From contig ADBE01000047.1 of assembly GCA_000176735.1 (NCBI GenBank), positions 1 through 42,067 of the forward strand: a DNA stretch of 42,067 nucleotides. Direction: 5' to 3'. The first letter of the stretch is position 1. Each line of letters starts with the position of its first letter. The DNA is from Neisseria polysaccharea ATCC 43768. GTDB lineage: Bacteria > Pseudomonadota > Gammaproteobacteria > Burkholderiales > Neisseriaceae. Shown piece after piece: positions 33,494-42,067 of this stretch. The position numbers and the translations under genes are program-made. The notes beneath the pieces were generated by a model that was not told the origin of the DNA, searched no databases, and saw only the letters and a program-made list of their open reading frames with translations.

Positions 33494-34669
33494 ATGCAGA
33501 ATATTTTTGACCCTTTGATTATTCGTGGAAAATCCCTTATCCCCATCGTACAGGGTGGTATGGGGGTCGGTGTTTCCGCATCGGGTTTATCCAGCGCGGT
33601 GGCACGTGAAAACGGTATCGGAACGATTGCCAGTGTAGATTTACGCCACCTTCACGAAGACTTGCTCACCGAATCCCAAATCAATCCGAGCGAGGAGAAA
33701 TATACGTCTTTGAACTGTACCGCATTGGACAGGGAAATCCAAAAAGCCAAAAGTGCTTCAGAGGGAAAAGGACTGATTGCGGTCAACGTGATGAAGGCGG
33801 TCAAAGACCACGCCGCGTATGTCCGCCAGGCTTGCGAATCAGGGGCGGATGCAGTCGTGATGGGTGCCGGTCTGCCTTTAGACCTGCCGGAAATGACCGA
33901 GGGCTATCATAAGGATGTCGCGCTGCTGCCGATTCTGTCCGAATCGCGCGGCATCAATATTGTTTTGAAACGTTGGATGAAAAAAGGCATATTGCCCGAT
34001 GCGATTGTAGTCGAACATCCTGCCCACGCGGCCGGACATTTGGGTGCATCAACCGTTGAAGGCGTAAACGATGCCAAATTCGACTTCAAACGCGTGATTG
34101 AGGAAACGTTTGAAGTGTTTAAAAATTTGGGGCTGGAAAGCGAAAAAATCCCGCTTATTTTGGCAGGCGGTATGGCAAATTTTGAAAAAGTCAAAACCGC
34201 CCTAAAGAACTGGGGAGCCTCCGCCGTTCAAATCGGTACGGCTTTTGCCGTTACCGAAGAAGGGGACGCGCACCTTAACTTCAAAAAAACGCTCGCCGGT
34301 GCGGAAACTGAAAAAGTAGTCGAATTTATGTCTGTTGCCGGTTTGCCGGCGCGCGGCGTGCGTACCAAATTCCTAGACAGCTATATCAGGCGCGAAAGCA
34401 AACTTCAGGCAAACGCCAAAGCCGACCCGCGCCGCTGCACCCAAGGTTTACACTGCCTAACCAGTTGCGGTCTGCGCGACGGGCTTTCCAAAGCAGGACA
34501 GTTCTGTATCGACATCCAGCTTGCCGCCGCATTCCGTGGAGAAGTGGATAAAGGCCTGTTCTTCAGAGGTAAAGACCCTCTCCCCTTCGGCAATGCCATC
34601 CGCACCGTCCGTGAGACAATACAATATCTGCTAACGGGGAGCGAACCTGTTGCAACAGTAGGACGCTGA
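33494..34669 (+). CDS. Nitronate monooxygenase-family flavin oxidoreductase
   Basis: A 391-residue FMN protein with a TIM-barrel. The N-terminal phosphate-binding motif is IVQGGMGVGVS (about 18-28), the catalytic-histidine region is VEHPAHAAGHLG (about 173-184), and LAGGMANFEKV plus GASAVQIGTAF (about 217-250) bind FMN phosphate. The family includes enzymes that oxidise nitronates, and also FabK-like enoyl reductases; the long cysteine-bearing C-terminal region (RRCTQGLHCLTSCGL) is unlike FabK, so I keep the broad name. CGGAGAAACTG gives a good ribosome-binding site. The gene stands alone with a hairpin leader. Confidence 0.82.
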   Translation: MQNIFDPLIIRGKSLIPIVQGGMGVGVSASGLSSAVARENGIGTIASVDLRHLHEDLLTESQINPSEEKYTSLNCTALDREIQKAKSASEGKGLIAVNVMKAVKDHAAYVRQACESGADAVVMGAGLPLDLPEMTEGYHKDVALLPILSESRGINIVLKRWMKKGILPDAIVVEHPAHAAGHLGASTVEGVNDAKFDFKRVIEETFEVFKNLGLESEKIPLILAGGMANFEKVKTALKNWGASAVQIGTAFAVTEEGDAHLNFKKTLAGAETEKVVEFMSVAGLPARGVRTKFLDSYIRRESKLQANAKADPRRCTQGLHCLTSCGLRDGLSKAGQFCIDIQLAAAFRGEVDKGLFFRGKDPLPFGNAIRTVRETIQYLLTGSEPVATVGR

Positions 34670-34696
34670 TGTCAAAACAGCCGATACTGTATCAAA

Positions 34697-34724
34697 ATGC
34701 CGTCTGAAAATTTTCAGACGGCAT
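34697..34724. terminator. DUS-type bidirectional terminator
   Basis: A perfect inverted DUS pair between the convergent flavin oxidoreductase and fixH genes. Confidence 0.88.
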
Positions 34725-34728
34725 CTCT

Positions 34729-35277
34729 TTATTTGCTTTCAGTATTATTGAAAAGTTTGTCCATCGGGGTCAAATCGACCGCATTGCCCTGGCTGGTAAT
34801 CCATTTGTTCTCGACGCGCCACACGCCTGCCGCATCTTCAACGCGCACATACCAGTGGTTGGTCGGCGGAAGGGTTTTGAACACCGCCTCATATTCCGCC
34901 CTGCCGTTCTGCGCACTACCGACAGGCTTAAGGTTTACGGTTTGATCGTCTGCCTTACGGGTCGGATGCATCAACAGCAGCTTCAATGGTTGATTCCCGT
35001 CAAATTCGCCGCTGACGAACACCTTTGCCGCATTCATATCGGGGGAAATAAGGACCTGCACCCCGATATGCCGTCTGACGGCCTCTTCATCCCGATGAAG
35101 CTGGATGTCGATATGCTTGCCGTCCTTATAATAATCGTCCGTAACCAAATCTGTCGCGTGCTGCTGTGCGACAAAAAACATGGCGACGCTGGCGATGACG
35201 ACAAAAATCGGACCTGCCATCAAGACCCACGGCCAGACGTGTTTGTACCAAGGCTTGATTGGATTGTTTTGAGACAC
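34729..35277 (-). CDS. fixH: FixH family protein
   Basis: A 182-residue membrane protein with one N-terminal segment (about 15-36, VWPWVLMAGPIFVVIASVAMFF) and a periplasmic domain. The conserved DLVTDDYYKDGK (about 43-54) is typical of FixH, which together with FixG/CcoG and FixI supports copper supply to and assembly of cbb3 cytochrome oxidase. It starts two bases after ccoG ends, so the two are one operon. Neisseria has cbb3 as its only terminal oxidase for oxygen (established knowledge). Confidence 0.9.
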   Translation of the reverse strand: MSQNNPIKPWYKHVWPWVLMAGPIFVVIASVAMFFVAQQHATDLVTDDYYKDGKHIDIQLHRDEEAVRRHIGVQVLISPDMNAAKVFVSGEFDGNQPLKLLLMHPTRKADDQTVNLKPVGSAQNGRAEYEAVFKTLPPTNHWYVRVEDAAGVWRVENKWITSQGNAVDLTPMDKLFNNTESK

Positions 35278-35279
35278 GG

Positions 35280-36776
35280 TTATTCTCCGATAAAGGTTGC
35301 GTCTTCTTCCAAAACAACCGGCTTGCCATCTGATGCACCGCTTTCTCGGTATTGGAAGATAAACTCGATAGGATGACTGCCTTTGTCCGCGTATTCCGGA
35401 ATGGTGGACACTTGGACGGGAAGGGTTACTGTTTCGCGCGGGGCAACCTTGATACCGCCTTCAGGCAGCCCGGTCAGGGCTATTTCGTCAAAGCCTTTGA
35501 CACTTGCGCTAACCAACTGTTCTTTTTCGCTGTTGTTGATGATACGCAGGCTGTATGCGTTTTCCAGCCAGCCTTTGGCGTTTTCGCGCACCATTACGCC
35601 ACGGTCTTTCAAAATATCGACTTCGACCATTTTGCGCGTAGACAAACCGACCAAAAAGGCGGCAATAACCACTGCCAACACCGCGCCGTAACCTGCCACG
35701 CGCGGTCTGAGCAGCCGTTTTTTAATGTCTTTTTCAGAATATTCGTGTTCCAGCGCGCTTTCGGTCGTATAACGGATTAATCCGCGCGGATAGCCCATTT
35801 TGTCCATAATCTCATCGCACGCGTCGATACAGGCGGCGCAGCCGATACATTGGTATTGCAGACCGTTGCGGATGTCGATGCCGACAGGGCAGACTTGGAC
35901 GCACATCGCACAGTTGATGCAGTCGCCCAACCCCGCCTCTTCCTTGTTGACCGTTTTCTTGCGGGCTCCGCGCGGTTCGCCGCGTTCCGCGTCATAAGAA
36001 ACAATCAGCGTGTCCTTGTCGAACATCGCGCTTTGGAAACGTGCATACGGACACATATGCAGGCATACTTTTTCGCGCATAATATGGGCGAAGAAGAAGG
36101 TCATAAAGCCGTAAAACGCTGCGGCAAACATCGCGCCGCCACCTGCTGCTCCGGTGAATAAATCGGGAACGAACTGGCGGATAGGGACAAACCAGCCTGC
36201 AAACGTGATGCCCGTCCACGCGCAGACAAGGAAAATCAGCAGGTATTTGGTGGCTTTGATGCGGATTTTGGTGAAATTCCACGGCGATTTTTCCAGTTTC
36301 AGCCGTTTGTTTCTATCGCCTTCGACCAGGTTGTCAATCCACAGCATAATTTCGGTGTAAACCGTTTGCGGGCAGGAATAGCCGCACCACAGTCGCCCTG
36401 CAATCGTCGTCCACCAAAACAGCCCGAAGGCGCAAATCATCAGCAGCAGAGCAAGGTAAATCAGATCGCCCATCCCCAACGACAATCCGAAAATGAAGAA
36501 ATGCCGTTCGGGGATATTGAAAACGACAGCCTGCCTGCCGCTCCAGTTGAACCACGGAATCACATAAAACACAAACTGGGTCGCCAACACTGCGGCGATA
36601 CGCAATTTGGCAAACCGCCCTTCCGCTTTTTTCGGATGGATGCGTTCGCCTTCGGGATGGATTTGAATCACGCTGGCACGCGGATCAAACGTTTTTTTCA
36701 CTTTCGGTGCGGCTTTTGTTTTTTCGGACGGGCTGTGCTCGGGTTCCGGATTACCGGCTTGATTTTCCGTGGTCAT
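35280..36776 (-). CDS. ccoG: Cytochrome c oxidase accessory protein CcoG (FixG)
   Basis: A 498-residue inner-membrane Fe-S protein that reduces copper for cbb3 oxidase assembly. It has about five membrane segments (near 56-75, 98-120, 186-205, 216-240 and 372-392). The NapH-like CGYSCPQTVYTE (about 130) and CLHMCPYARFQ (about 247) motifs are present, as are two ferredoxin clusters, CINCAMCVQVCP (about 288) and CIGCAACIDACD (about 310), and a C-terminal immunoglobulin-like domain. AAGGAACG precedes the ATG. It is the first gene of the ccoG-fixH pair. Confidence 0.95.
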   Translation of the reverse strand: MTTENQAGNPEPEHSPSEKTKAAPKVKKTFDPRASVIQIHPEGERIHPKKAEGRFAKLRIAAVLATQFVFYVIPWFNWSGRQAVVFNIPERHFFIFGLSLGMGDLIYLALLLMICAFGLFWWTTIAGRLWCGYSCPQTVYTEIMLWIDNLVEGDRNKRLKLEKSPWNFTKIRIKATKYLLIFLVCAWTGITFAGWFVPIRQFVPDLFTGAAGGGAMFAAAFYGFMTFFFAHIMREKVCLHMCPYARFQSAMFDKDTLIVSYDAERGEPRGARKKTVNKEEAGLGDCINCAMCVQVCPVGIDIRNGLQYQCIGCAACIDACDEIMDKMGYPRGLIRYTTESALEHEYSEKDIKKRLLRPRVAGYGAVLAVVIAAFLVGLSTRKMVEVDILKDRGVMVRENAKGWLENAYSLRIINNSEKEQLVSASVKGFDEIALTGLPEGGIKVAPRETVTLPVQVSTIPEYADKGSHPIEFIFQYRESGASDGKPVVLEEDATFIGE

Positions 36777-37331
36777 GCTACGTTCCTTGATTTTTGATTA
36801 ATGGTTTGTCCGTCGTGGCTACTGTTTTCTTTTCAGACGGCATTTTGCTTTTTTTGATGTCTTTACGTTTTGATATTTTCAGAAAATATATTTTTCTCAA
36901 AATACACTCTTGCTATTGTACAACTTTATGCACTTATTGATACGCAAAAAGATAAATATCCGAACAATACCGCCCCAAATGCACCTCCCCTTCACGGACA
37001 AAACTATATGTGCTGAAAACTTCCTTATTTGAATATAATTAAAAAACAACGGGTAAGAAATAAATAGGCAAATGACTGCAAAAAACGTCGATACCCCATC
37101 ATAAACAAACACTATTTATTTAATAAATAATTTGTAACACTTTGTTTTCAAAAGTATAGAAACACCTTTCACATCCAAGCTGAAACCGATATCCCGATAC
37201 CCGGAGCATATATCCTTCCGGCACAGCCGTACCACCCGCTCCTCCTTTTCTTGAAAGCATATACGAATCGGGCGATAATCAACGCCGTCTGACCATCCAC
37301 TTATCCAAAACACCAGCAAGGAAAATACAAA
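36777..37331. other. AT-rich divergent intergenic region between ccoG and tkt
   Basis: This 555-base region should contain promoters for both genes. It has one DUS copy (TTCAGACGGCAT, 36832-36843), a DUS variant near 37288, and a 17-base perfect palindrome TATTTATTTAATAAATA at 37113-37129. A 71-residue open frame on the minus strand (36897-37112) has no clear ribosome-binding site and biased composition, and I do not call it a gene. Confidence 0.5.
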
Positions 37332-39311
37332 ATGTCTCAACTGGCAAACGCAATCCGTTTCCTCTCCGCAGATGCCGTTCAAAAAGCAAATTCCGGTCAC
37401 CCCGGCGCGCCTATGGGTATGGCGGAAATGGCGGAAACATTGTGGACGAAATTCCTCAATCACAATCCCGCCAACCCCAAATTCTACAACCGAGACCGCT
37501 TCATCCTCTCCAACGGCCACGCGTCTATGCTGTTGTACAGCCTGCTGCACCTGACCGGCTACAACCTGAGCATTGAAGACCTAAAAAACTTCCGCCAGCT
37601 GCACAGCAAAACCCCCGGCCACCCCGAATACGGCTACACCGACGGCGTGGAAACCACGACCGGCCCGTTGGGACAAGGCATTGCCAACGCAGTGGGCATG
37701 GCATTAGCCGAAAAAATCCTTGCCGCCGAGTTCAATAAAGACGATTTGAACATCGTCGATCACTACACCTACGTCTTTATGGGCGACGGCTGCCTGATGG
37801 AAGGCGTATCGCACGAAGCCTGCTCGCTCGCCGGCACATTAGGCTTGGGCAAACTGATTGTTTTATATGATGACAACAATATTTCCATCGACGGCAAAGT
37901 GGACGGCTGGTTTACCGAAAACATCCCGCAACGCTTTGAAAGCTACGGCTGGCACGTCGTTCCCAATGTAAACGGCCACGACACCGCCGCCATTCAAGCC
38001 GCTATCGAAGCCGCACGCGCCGAAACCGGCAAACCGTCCATCATCTGCTGCAAAACCTTAATCGGCAAAGGCAGTGCCAACAAAGAAGGCAGCCACAAAA
38101 CCCACGGCGCACCTTTAGGCGCGGACGAAATCGAAGCCACGCGCAAACATCTGGGCTGGACTTACCCCGCCTTTGAAATCCCGCAAGAAATTTACGATGC
38201 GTGGAATGCCAAAGAACAAGGCGCGAAATTGGAAGCCGAATGGAACGAACTGTTCGCGCAATATCAAACCAAATATCCAGCCGAAGCCGCAGAATTCGTG
38301 CGCCGTATGGATAAAAAGCTGCCGGACAATTTCGACACCTACGTTCAGACGGCATTGAAAGAAGTGTGCGCCAAAGCCGAAACCATCGCTACCCGCAAAG
38401 CCAGCCAAAACAGCATCGAAATCTTGGCAAAAGAGTTGCCTGAATTGGTAGGCGGTTCTGCCGACCTGACCCCGTCCAACCTGACAGACTGGTCAAACAG
38501 TGTCTCCGTTACCCGCGACAAAGGCGGCAACTACATCCACTACGGCGTGCGCGAGTTCGGTATGGGCGCGATTATAAACGGTTTGGTATTGCACGGCGGC
38601 ATCAAACCCTTCGGTGCGACTTTCCTGATGTTCAGCGAATACGAGCGCAACGCCCTGCGTATGGCGGCACTGATGAAAATCAACCCTGTATTTGTGTTCA
38701 CCCACGATTCCATCGGTTTGGGCGAAGACGGCCCGACCCACCAACCCATCGAACAAACCGCCACCCTGCGCCTGATTCCGAATATGGACGTATGGCGTCC
38801 GTGCGATACCGCCGAATCGCTGGTGGCATGGGCGGAAGCCGTCAAAGCCGCCGATCATCCGTCCTGTCTGATTTTCAGCCGTCAAAACCTGAAATTCCAA
38901 GCACGCAGCGAGCAACAACTGAACGACATCAAACGCGGTGGCTACGTCATCAGCGAAGCCCAAGGCAACGCCCAAGCCGTCATCATTGCTACCGGTTCCG
39001 AAGTCGAGCTGGCTTTGGAAGCGCAAAAAGCACTCGCCGCGCAAAACATCGCCGTACGCGTCGTTTCCATGCCGTCCACCAACGTATTCGACCGCCAAGA
39101 CGCCGCCTATCAAGCCGCCGTCCTGCCCGAAGGCCTGCCGCGCATCTCCGTAGAAGCCGGACACGCCGACGGCTGGTACAAATATGTCGGACTGAACGGC
39201 GCAGTCGTCGGCATCAACCGCTTCGGCGAATCCGCCCCTGCCGACTTACTCTTCAAAGAATTCGGCTTTACCGTGGACAATGTGGTTGATACGGTGAAAT
39301 CAGTGCTGTAA
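37332..39311 (+). CDS. tkt: Transketolase
   Basis: Thiamine-diphosphate enzyme of the pentose phosphate pathway that moves two-carbon units between sugar phosphates. The 659-residue protein has SGHPGAPMG (about 22-30), the ThDP motif GDGCLMEG (about 154-161) with DDNNISIDG, and the pyrimidine-domain GEDGPTHQP (about 466-474). CAGCAAGGAAA precedes the ATG. It is a single gene with a long AT-rich upstream region and a DUS terminator. Confidence 0.97.
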   Translation: MSQLANAIRFLSADAVQKANSGHPGAPMGMAEMAETLWTKFLNHNPANPKFYNRDRFILSNGHASMLLYSLLHLTGYNLSIEDLKNFRQLHSKTPGHPEYGYTDGVETTTGPLGQGIANAVGMALAEKILAAEFNKDDLNIVDHYTYVFMGDGCLMEGVSHEACSLAGTLGLGKLIVLYDDNNISIDGKVDGWFTENIPQRFESYGWHVVPNVNGHDTAAIQAAIEAARAETGKPSIICCKTLIGKGSANKEGSHKTHGAPLGADEIEATRKHLGWTYPAFEIPQEIYDAWNAKEQGAKLEAEWNELFAQYQTKYPAEAAEFVRRMDKKLPDNFDTYVQTALKEVCAKAETIATRKASQNSIEILAKELPELVGGSADLTPSNLTDWSNSVSVTRDKGGNYIHYGVREFGMGAIINGLVLHGGIKPFGATFLMFSEYERNALRMAALMKINPVFVFTHDSIGLGEDGPTHQPIEQTATLRLIPNMDVWRPCDTAESLVAWAEAVKAADHPSCLIFSRQNLKFQARSEQQLNDIKRGGYVISEAQGNAQAVIIATGSEVELALEAQKALAAQNIAVRVVSMPSTNVFDRQDAAYQAAVLPEGLPRISVEAGHADGWYKYVGLNGAVVGINRFGESAPADLLFKEFGFTVDNVVDTVKSVL

Positions 39312-39327
39312 CCCCACACCTAAACAA

Positions 39328-39363
39328 ATGCCGTCTGAAACCAATTAGGGCTTCAGACGGCAT
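39328..39363 (+). terminator. DUS-type terminator of tkt
   Basis: A perfect inverted DUS pair followed by TTTTT. Confidence 0.88.
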
Positions 39364-39459
39364 TTTTATATTCTCGCTGCCATGATGCTTTCTCATCCCA
39401 CCAATCTCCATTATAATATTTGCGAATCACTCTTATTCACATTTAAAAAGGAGAAACGC

Positions 39460-40848
39460 ATGAGTACCCGTACCGAACACGACACCATGGGTAATGTCGA
39501 AGTCCCGTCCGAAGCCTATTGGGGCGCGCAGACCCAGCGTAGCCGTAATAATTTCAAAATCGGCGGAGAAACCCTGCCGCAGCCGTTGATTTACGCTTTG
39601 GCATTGGTAAAAAAAGCCGCCGCCGCGACCAATGTTTCCCTCGGCAGGATTAAGCCCGAACAGGCGGATTTGATTACGCAGGCGGCGGATGATGTATTGA
39701 ACGGCAAGCTTGACGGGCAGTTCCCATTGGTAGTGTGGCAGACCGGTTCCGGCACGCAGTCCAATATGAACATGAACGAAGTGCTGGCGAATCGTGCCAA
39801 TGAAATTGCCGGTACAGGTTTGGCGGCGTATCAGCCCGTCCATCCCAACGACCATGTGAACCACGCGCAATCGACCAACGACGCGTTCCCGACCGCCATC
39901 CACGTCGCCGCCGCGATTGAAATCAACCGCCACCTTATTCCGGCGGTAAAAGCCTTGCGCGATACATTGGACAAAAAAGCCCAAGCTTTCGCCCCCATCG
40001 TCAAAATCGGCCGCACCCACTTGCAAGACGCGACGCCGCTGACTTTGGGACAAGAGTTTTCCGGCTATGTTTCCCAGCTTGATCACGGTTTAGGCCGTCT
40101 GAACGACGCGCTCAAAGGTTTGTACGAACTCGCTTTGGGTGGCACGGCGGTCGGTACGGGCTTGAACAGCCATCCCGAATACGCCGAAAAAGCCGCCGCC
40201 AAACTCGCCGAATTGTCCGGCCTGCCATTTGTCAGCGCGCCGAACAAATTTGAAGCCTTGGGTGGACGCGATGCCGCCGTTGCCGCTTCGGGCGCATTGA
40301 AAACGCTGGCGGCAAGCCTGAACAAAATCGCCAACGACATCCGCTGGCTGGCAAGCGGCCCACGTTGCGGTTTGGGCGAAATCAAAATCCCCGAAAACGA
40401 GCCGGGTTCGTCCATCATGCCGGGCAAAGTCAACCCGACCCAATGCGAAGCGATGACCATGGTGTGCTGCCAAGTGTTCGGCAACGACGTTACCATCAGC
40501 ATGGCGGGCGCATCGGGCAATTTCGAGCTGAACGTCTATATGCCCGTTATCGCTTACAATCTCTTGCAATCCGTCCGCCTGTTGGGCGATGCGTGCAACA
40601 GCTTCAACGAAAACTGCGCCGTCGGCATTGAACCCGTACCGGAAAAAATCGACTATTTCCTGCACCATTCCCTGATGCTCGTTACCGCGCTGAACCGCAA
40701 AATCGGCTACGAAAACGCCGCCAAGGTCGCCAAAACCGCCTACAAAAACGACAAATCGTTGCGCGAAACCGCCATCGAATTGGGCTTGTTGACGGGCGAA
40801 GAGTTTGATGAGTTGGTCGTTCCTGCCGATATGGTTCATCCGCGCTAA
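39460..40848 (+). CDS. fumC: Fumarate hydratase, class II
   Basis: TCA-cycle enzyme that interconverts fumarate and malate without an Fe-S cluster. The 462-residue protein shows the conserved [13 protein letters not shown] (about 96-108), [15 protein letters not shown] (about 134-148), and the superfamily signature [13 protein letters not shown] (about 316-328). AAAAGGAG lies before the ATG at 39460; the frame from 39382 is an upstream extension without support. Confidence 0.97.
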   Translation: MSTRTEHDTMGNVEVPSEAYWGAQTQRSRNNFKIGGETLPQPLIYALALVKKAAAATNVSLGRIKPEQADLITQAADDVLNGKLDGQFPLVVWQTGSGTQSNMNMNEVLANRANEIAGTGLAAYQPVHPNDHVNHAQSTNDAFPTAIHVAAAIEINRHLIPAVKALRDTLDKKAQAFAPIVKIGRTHLQDATPLTLGQEFSGYVSQLDHGLGRLNDALKGLYELALGGTAVGTGLNSHPEYAEKAAAKLAELSGLPFVSAPNKFEALGGRDAAVAASGALKTLAASLNKIANDIRWLASGPRCGLGEIKIPENEPGSSIMPGKVNPTQCEAMTMVCCQVFGNDVTISMAGASGNFELNVYMPVIAYNLLQSVRLLGDACNSFNENCAVGIEPVPEKIDYFLHHSLMLVTALNRKIGYENAAKVAKTAYKNDKSLRETAIELGLLTGEEFDELVVPADMVHPR

Positions 40849-40865
40849 TCTTTCCCTCAAATAAA

Positions 40866-40895
40866 ATGCCGTCTGAAACCTCTTTCAGACGGCAT
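40866..40895. terminator. DUS-type bidirectional terminator
   Basis: A perfect inverted DUS pair between the convergent fumC and EamA-type genes. Confidence 0.88.
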
Positions 40896-40912
40896 TTTCC
40901 GTTGCCTGCAAA

Positions 40913-41586
40913 CTAGCGGCGTTTGAACAGCCTGTCCCCCACCGCCGCCGTAACCGCTCCCCCGACCACGACCAGTGCACCGGCATAACCCAAACCGTTC
41001 ATATCCGGCGCGGCAAAAGTATCAGGCATCACATAATGCCCGAGCACAGCAGCTTTTGCGCCACGGCATAACACACCCAGGCCATACTGCCTGCCGCACA
41101 CAGCAACACGCCTTGCGCATACGCGCCCAAACCCGACAACTCGCCGAATTTATCGTTAAAAAACATAAGCAAACCGGCAAGCAGCAAAACCAAGCCGATT
41201 TTCTGAGCGGCAGTCATCCGGTCTTTAAACACCAACACGCCGACAACAATCATCGTAAACGGCGAAATCTGCCACAAAACCTGCGTCGTGGTCGGCGAAA
41301 TATAATGCAGCCCTTGGGCAATCAGCACAAAGTTTGCCGAAATGCCCGCCACACCGAGCAGCAGCAGTCTGAATGACCGCCAAGAAAAATCCCGCCGCTT
41401 CGGCAGCCGCCCGCCCAATGCCAGCAAAACAAACAATACCGCCGCCGCCACGGTAAAACGCACCCACACCAGCGTCGGCGCATCGACAAACTTCAATACC
41501 TGCCGCACGGCAATCGGCAGCGTTCCCCACGTCATCGCCGCCAAAAGTGCCAGCGAGAAGCCCAAGAGCGGCCTTTGGTTTTCCAT
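40913..41586 (-). pseudogene. EamA-family transporter gene with an internal deletion
   Basis: From the ATG at 41586 the frame encodes 180 residues of a DMT/EamA permease (LLAAMTWGTLPIAVRQV near 15-31; AQGLHYISPTTTQVLWQ near 90-106), about five to six membrane segments. After QKLL the sequence jumps to VLGHYVMPDTF and the last 43 residues (AGALVVVGG, DRLFKRR), which are in another frame, so translation stops at 41029 after C-S-G-I-M. A normal family member has about 300 residues, so roughly 75-80 codons are missing at about 41043-41052. The protein is unlikely to transport anything. CAGGATG at the start gives a usable ribosome-binding site. Confidence 0.8.
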
Positions 41587-41758
41587 CCTGATTTCCCTAT
41601 TTTTAAACAACCGTATTGCCGGACGATGCCGGTTTGCCGCATCGGGCAATAATGGTTCAAGCGTTTGGCGTTTGATTCCAAACCTTTGGTTTCAAACACG
41701 CCGGCTGAAGTCCGGCTATTGCTTCGCGCTATTTGGAAACACCACCTGAATTTTAAAA
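41587..41758. other. Upstream region of the broken EamA gene
   Basis: No gene, DUS or clear promoter is visible in this short spacer. Confidence 0.4.
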
Positions 41759-41912
41759 TATAGTGGATTAACAAAAACCAGTACAGCGTTGCCTCGCCTT
41801 AGCTCAAAGAGAGCGATTCTCTAAGGTGCTGAAGCACCAAGTGAATCGGTTCCGTACTATTTGTACTGTCTGCGGCTTCGTCGCCTTGTCCTGATTTTTG
41901 TTAATCCACTAT
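41759..41912. mobile_element. Correia repeat enclosed element (full length)
   Basis: A 154-base element with canonical ends TATAGTGGATTAACAAAAA and TTTTTGTTAATCCACTATA. The body is nearly identical to that at 10089 but in the reverse orientation, and one base shorter. Confidence 0.95.
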
Positions 41913-42067
41913 ACCGCCTGAAAACAGCGGGGACGTGCGGCAGGCATCACTGCCTCAAAACGCCCGAACGGCGCAATCGCAACGTTCCGCCCAACGCAAG
42001 GGGCGGCAACAAGCCGGCCCAAATGCAAAAAAGAGAAACCCTGACCCGTAAGGTTAAGGTTCTCCGT
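41913..42067. other. Right-edge region with a possible terminator
   Basis: No coding region is recognised. At 42030-42060 an imperfect hairpin (GAGAA...TTCTC with inner pairs) has a run of six A on its left, which reads as a T-run on the minus strand. It could end a minus-strand gene that lies beyond the window. Confidence 0.35.

Noticed and set aside
36897-37112. 71-residue hydrophobic minus-strand frame
   Set aside because: Located in AT-rich intergenic DNA without a ribosome-binding site; the composition explains the hydrophobic look.

Overview
The window is chromosomal DNA of a Neisseria species. It is full of the 12-base DNA uptake sequence ATGCCGTCTGAA, mostly as inverted pairs that act as terminators, and it has three full-length Correia elements and a cluster of dRS3 repeats. 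The housekeeping proteins match my memory of meningococcal and gonococcal orthologues closely. A 636-codon amylosucrase gene lies between recA and aroD. Its sequence agrees with the N. polysaccharea enzyme as I remember it, so N. polysaccharea or a very close commensal is the best guess (inference; no search was possible).

Layout. 1-5700: rubredoxin, a dRS3 array, an acyl-CoA dehydrogenase-family flavoprotein, an AhpD-like protein, a DUF2628 membrane protein, D-lactate dehydrogenase and a small lipoprotein, all on the minus strand. 5800-10026: the 4.5S SRP RNA (minus) and a 1277-residue flavin/Fe-S dehydrogenase (plus). 10089-14200: a Correia element, dusC, two tiny genes, greA with an attenuator-like leader, and aroA. 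14192-16302: a minus-strand operon of purE, a CpoB-like lipoprotein, an O-methyltransferase and a DUF3460 protein. 16446-22156: mutL, dnaX (with a likely programmed -1 frameshift), ybaB and a YddG-type exporter on the plus strand. 22288-29598: recA, amylosucrase, aroD, rep and dinB. 29640-30400: an AT-rich islet with a gene remnant and a small membrane ORF. 30498-33160: fpr, a broken exonuclease/GIY-YIG gene, tRNA-Arg and tRNA-Glu. 33494-42067: a nitronate monooxygenase-like gene, fixH and ccoG, tkt, fumC, a deleted EamA transporter gene and a third Correia element.

The region is mostly core metabolism (shikimate: aroA, aroD; purine: purE; pentose phosphate: tkt; TCA: fumC; respiration: dld, ccoG-fixH) plus DNA replication and repair (mutL, dnaX, ybaB, recA, rep, dinB). 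I did not find a clearly new multi-gene system. The best leads are the dnaX frameshift cassette, the terminator in the greA leader, the hairpin leader of the nitronate monooxygenase gene, the toxin/immunity-like remnant islet, and a 47-residue protein with a cysteine-rich tail. Four genes show apparent single-base indels in A/T runs. These need checking against reads before being taken as biology.
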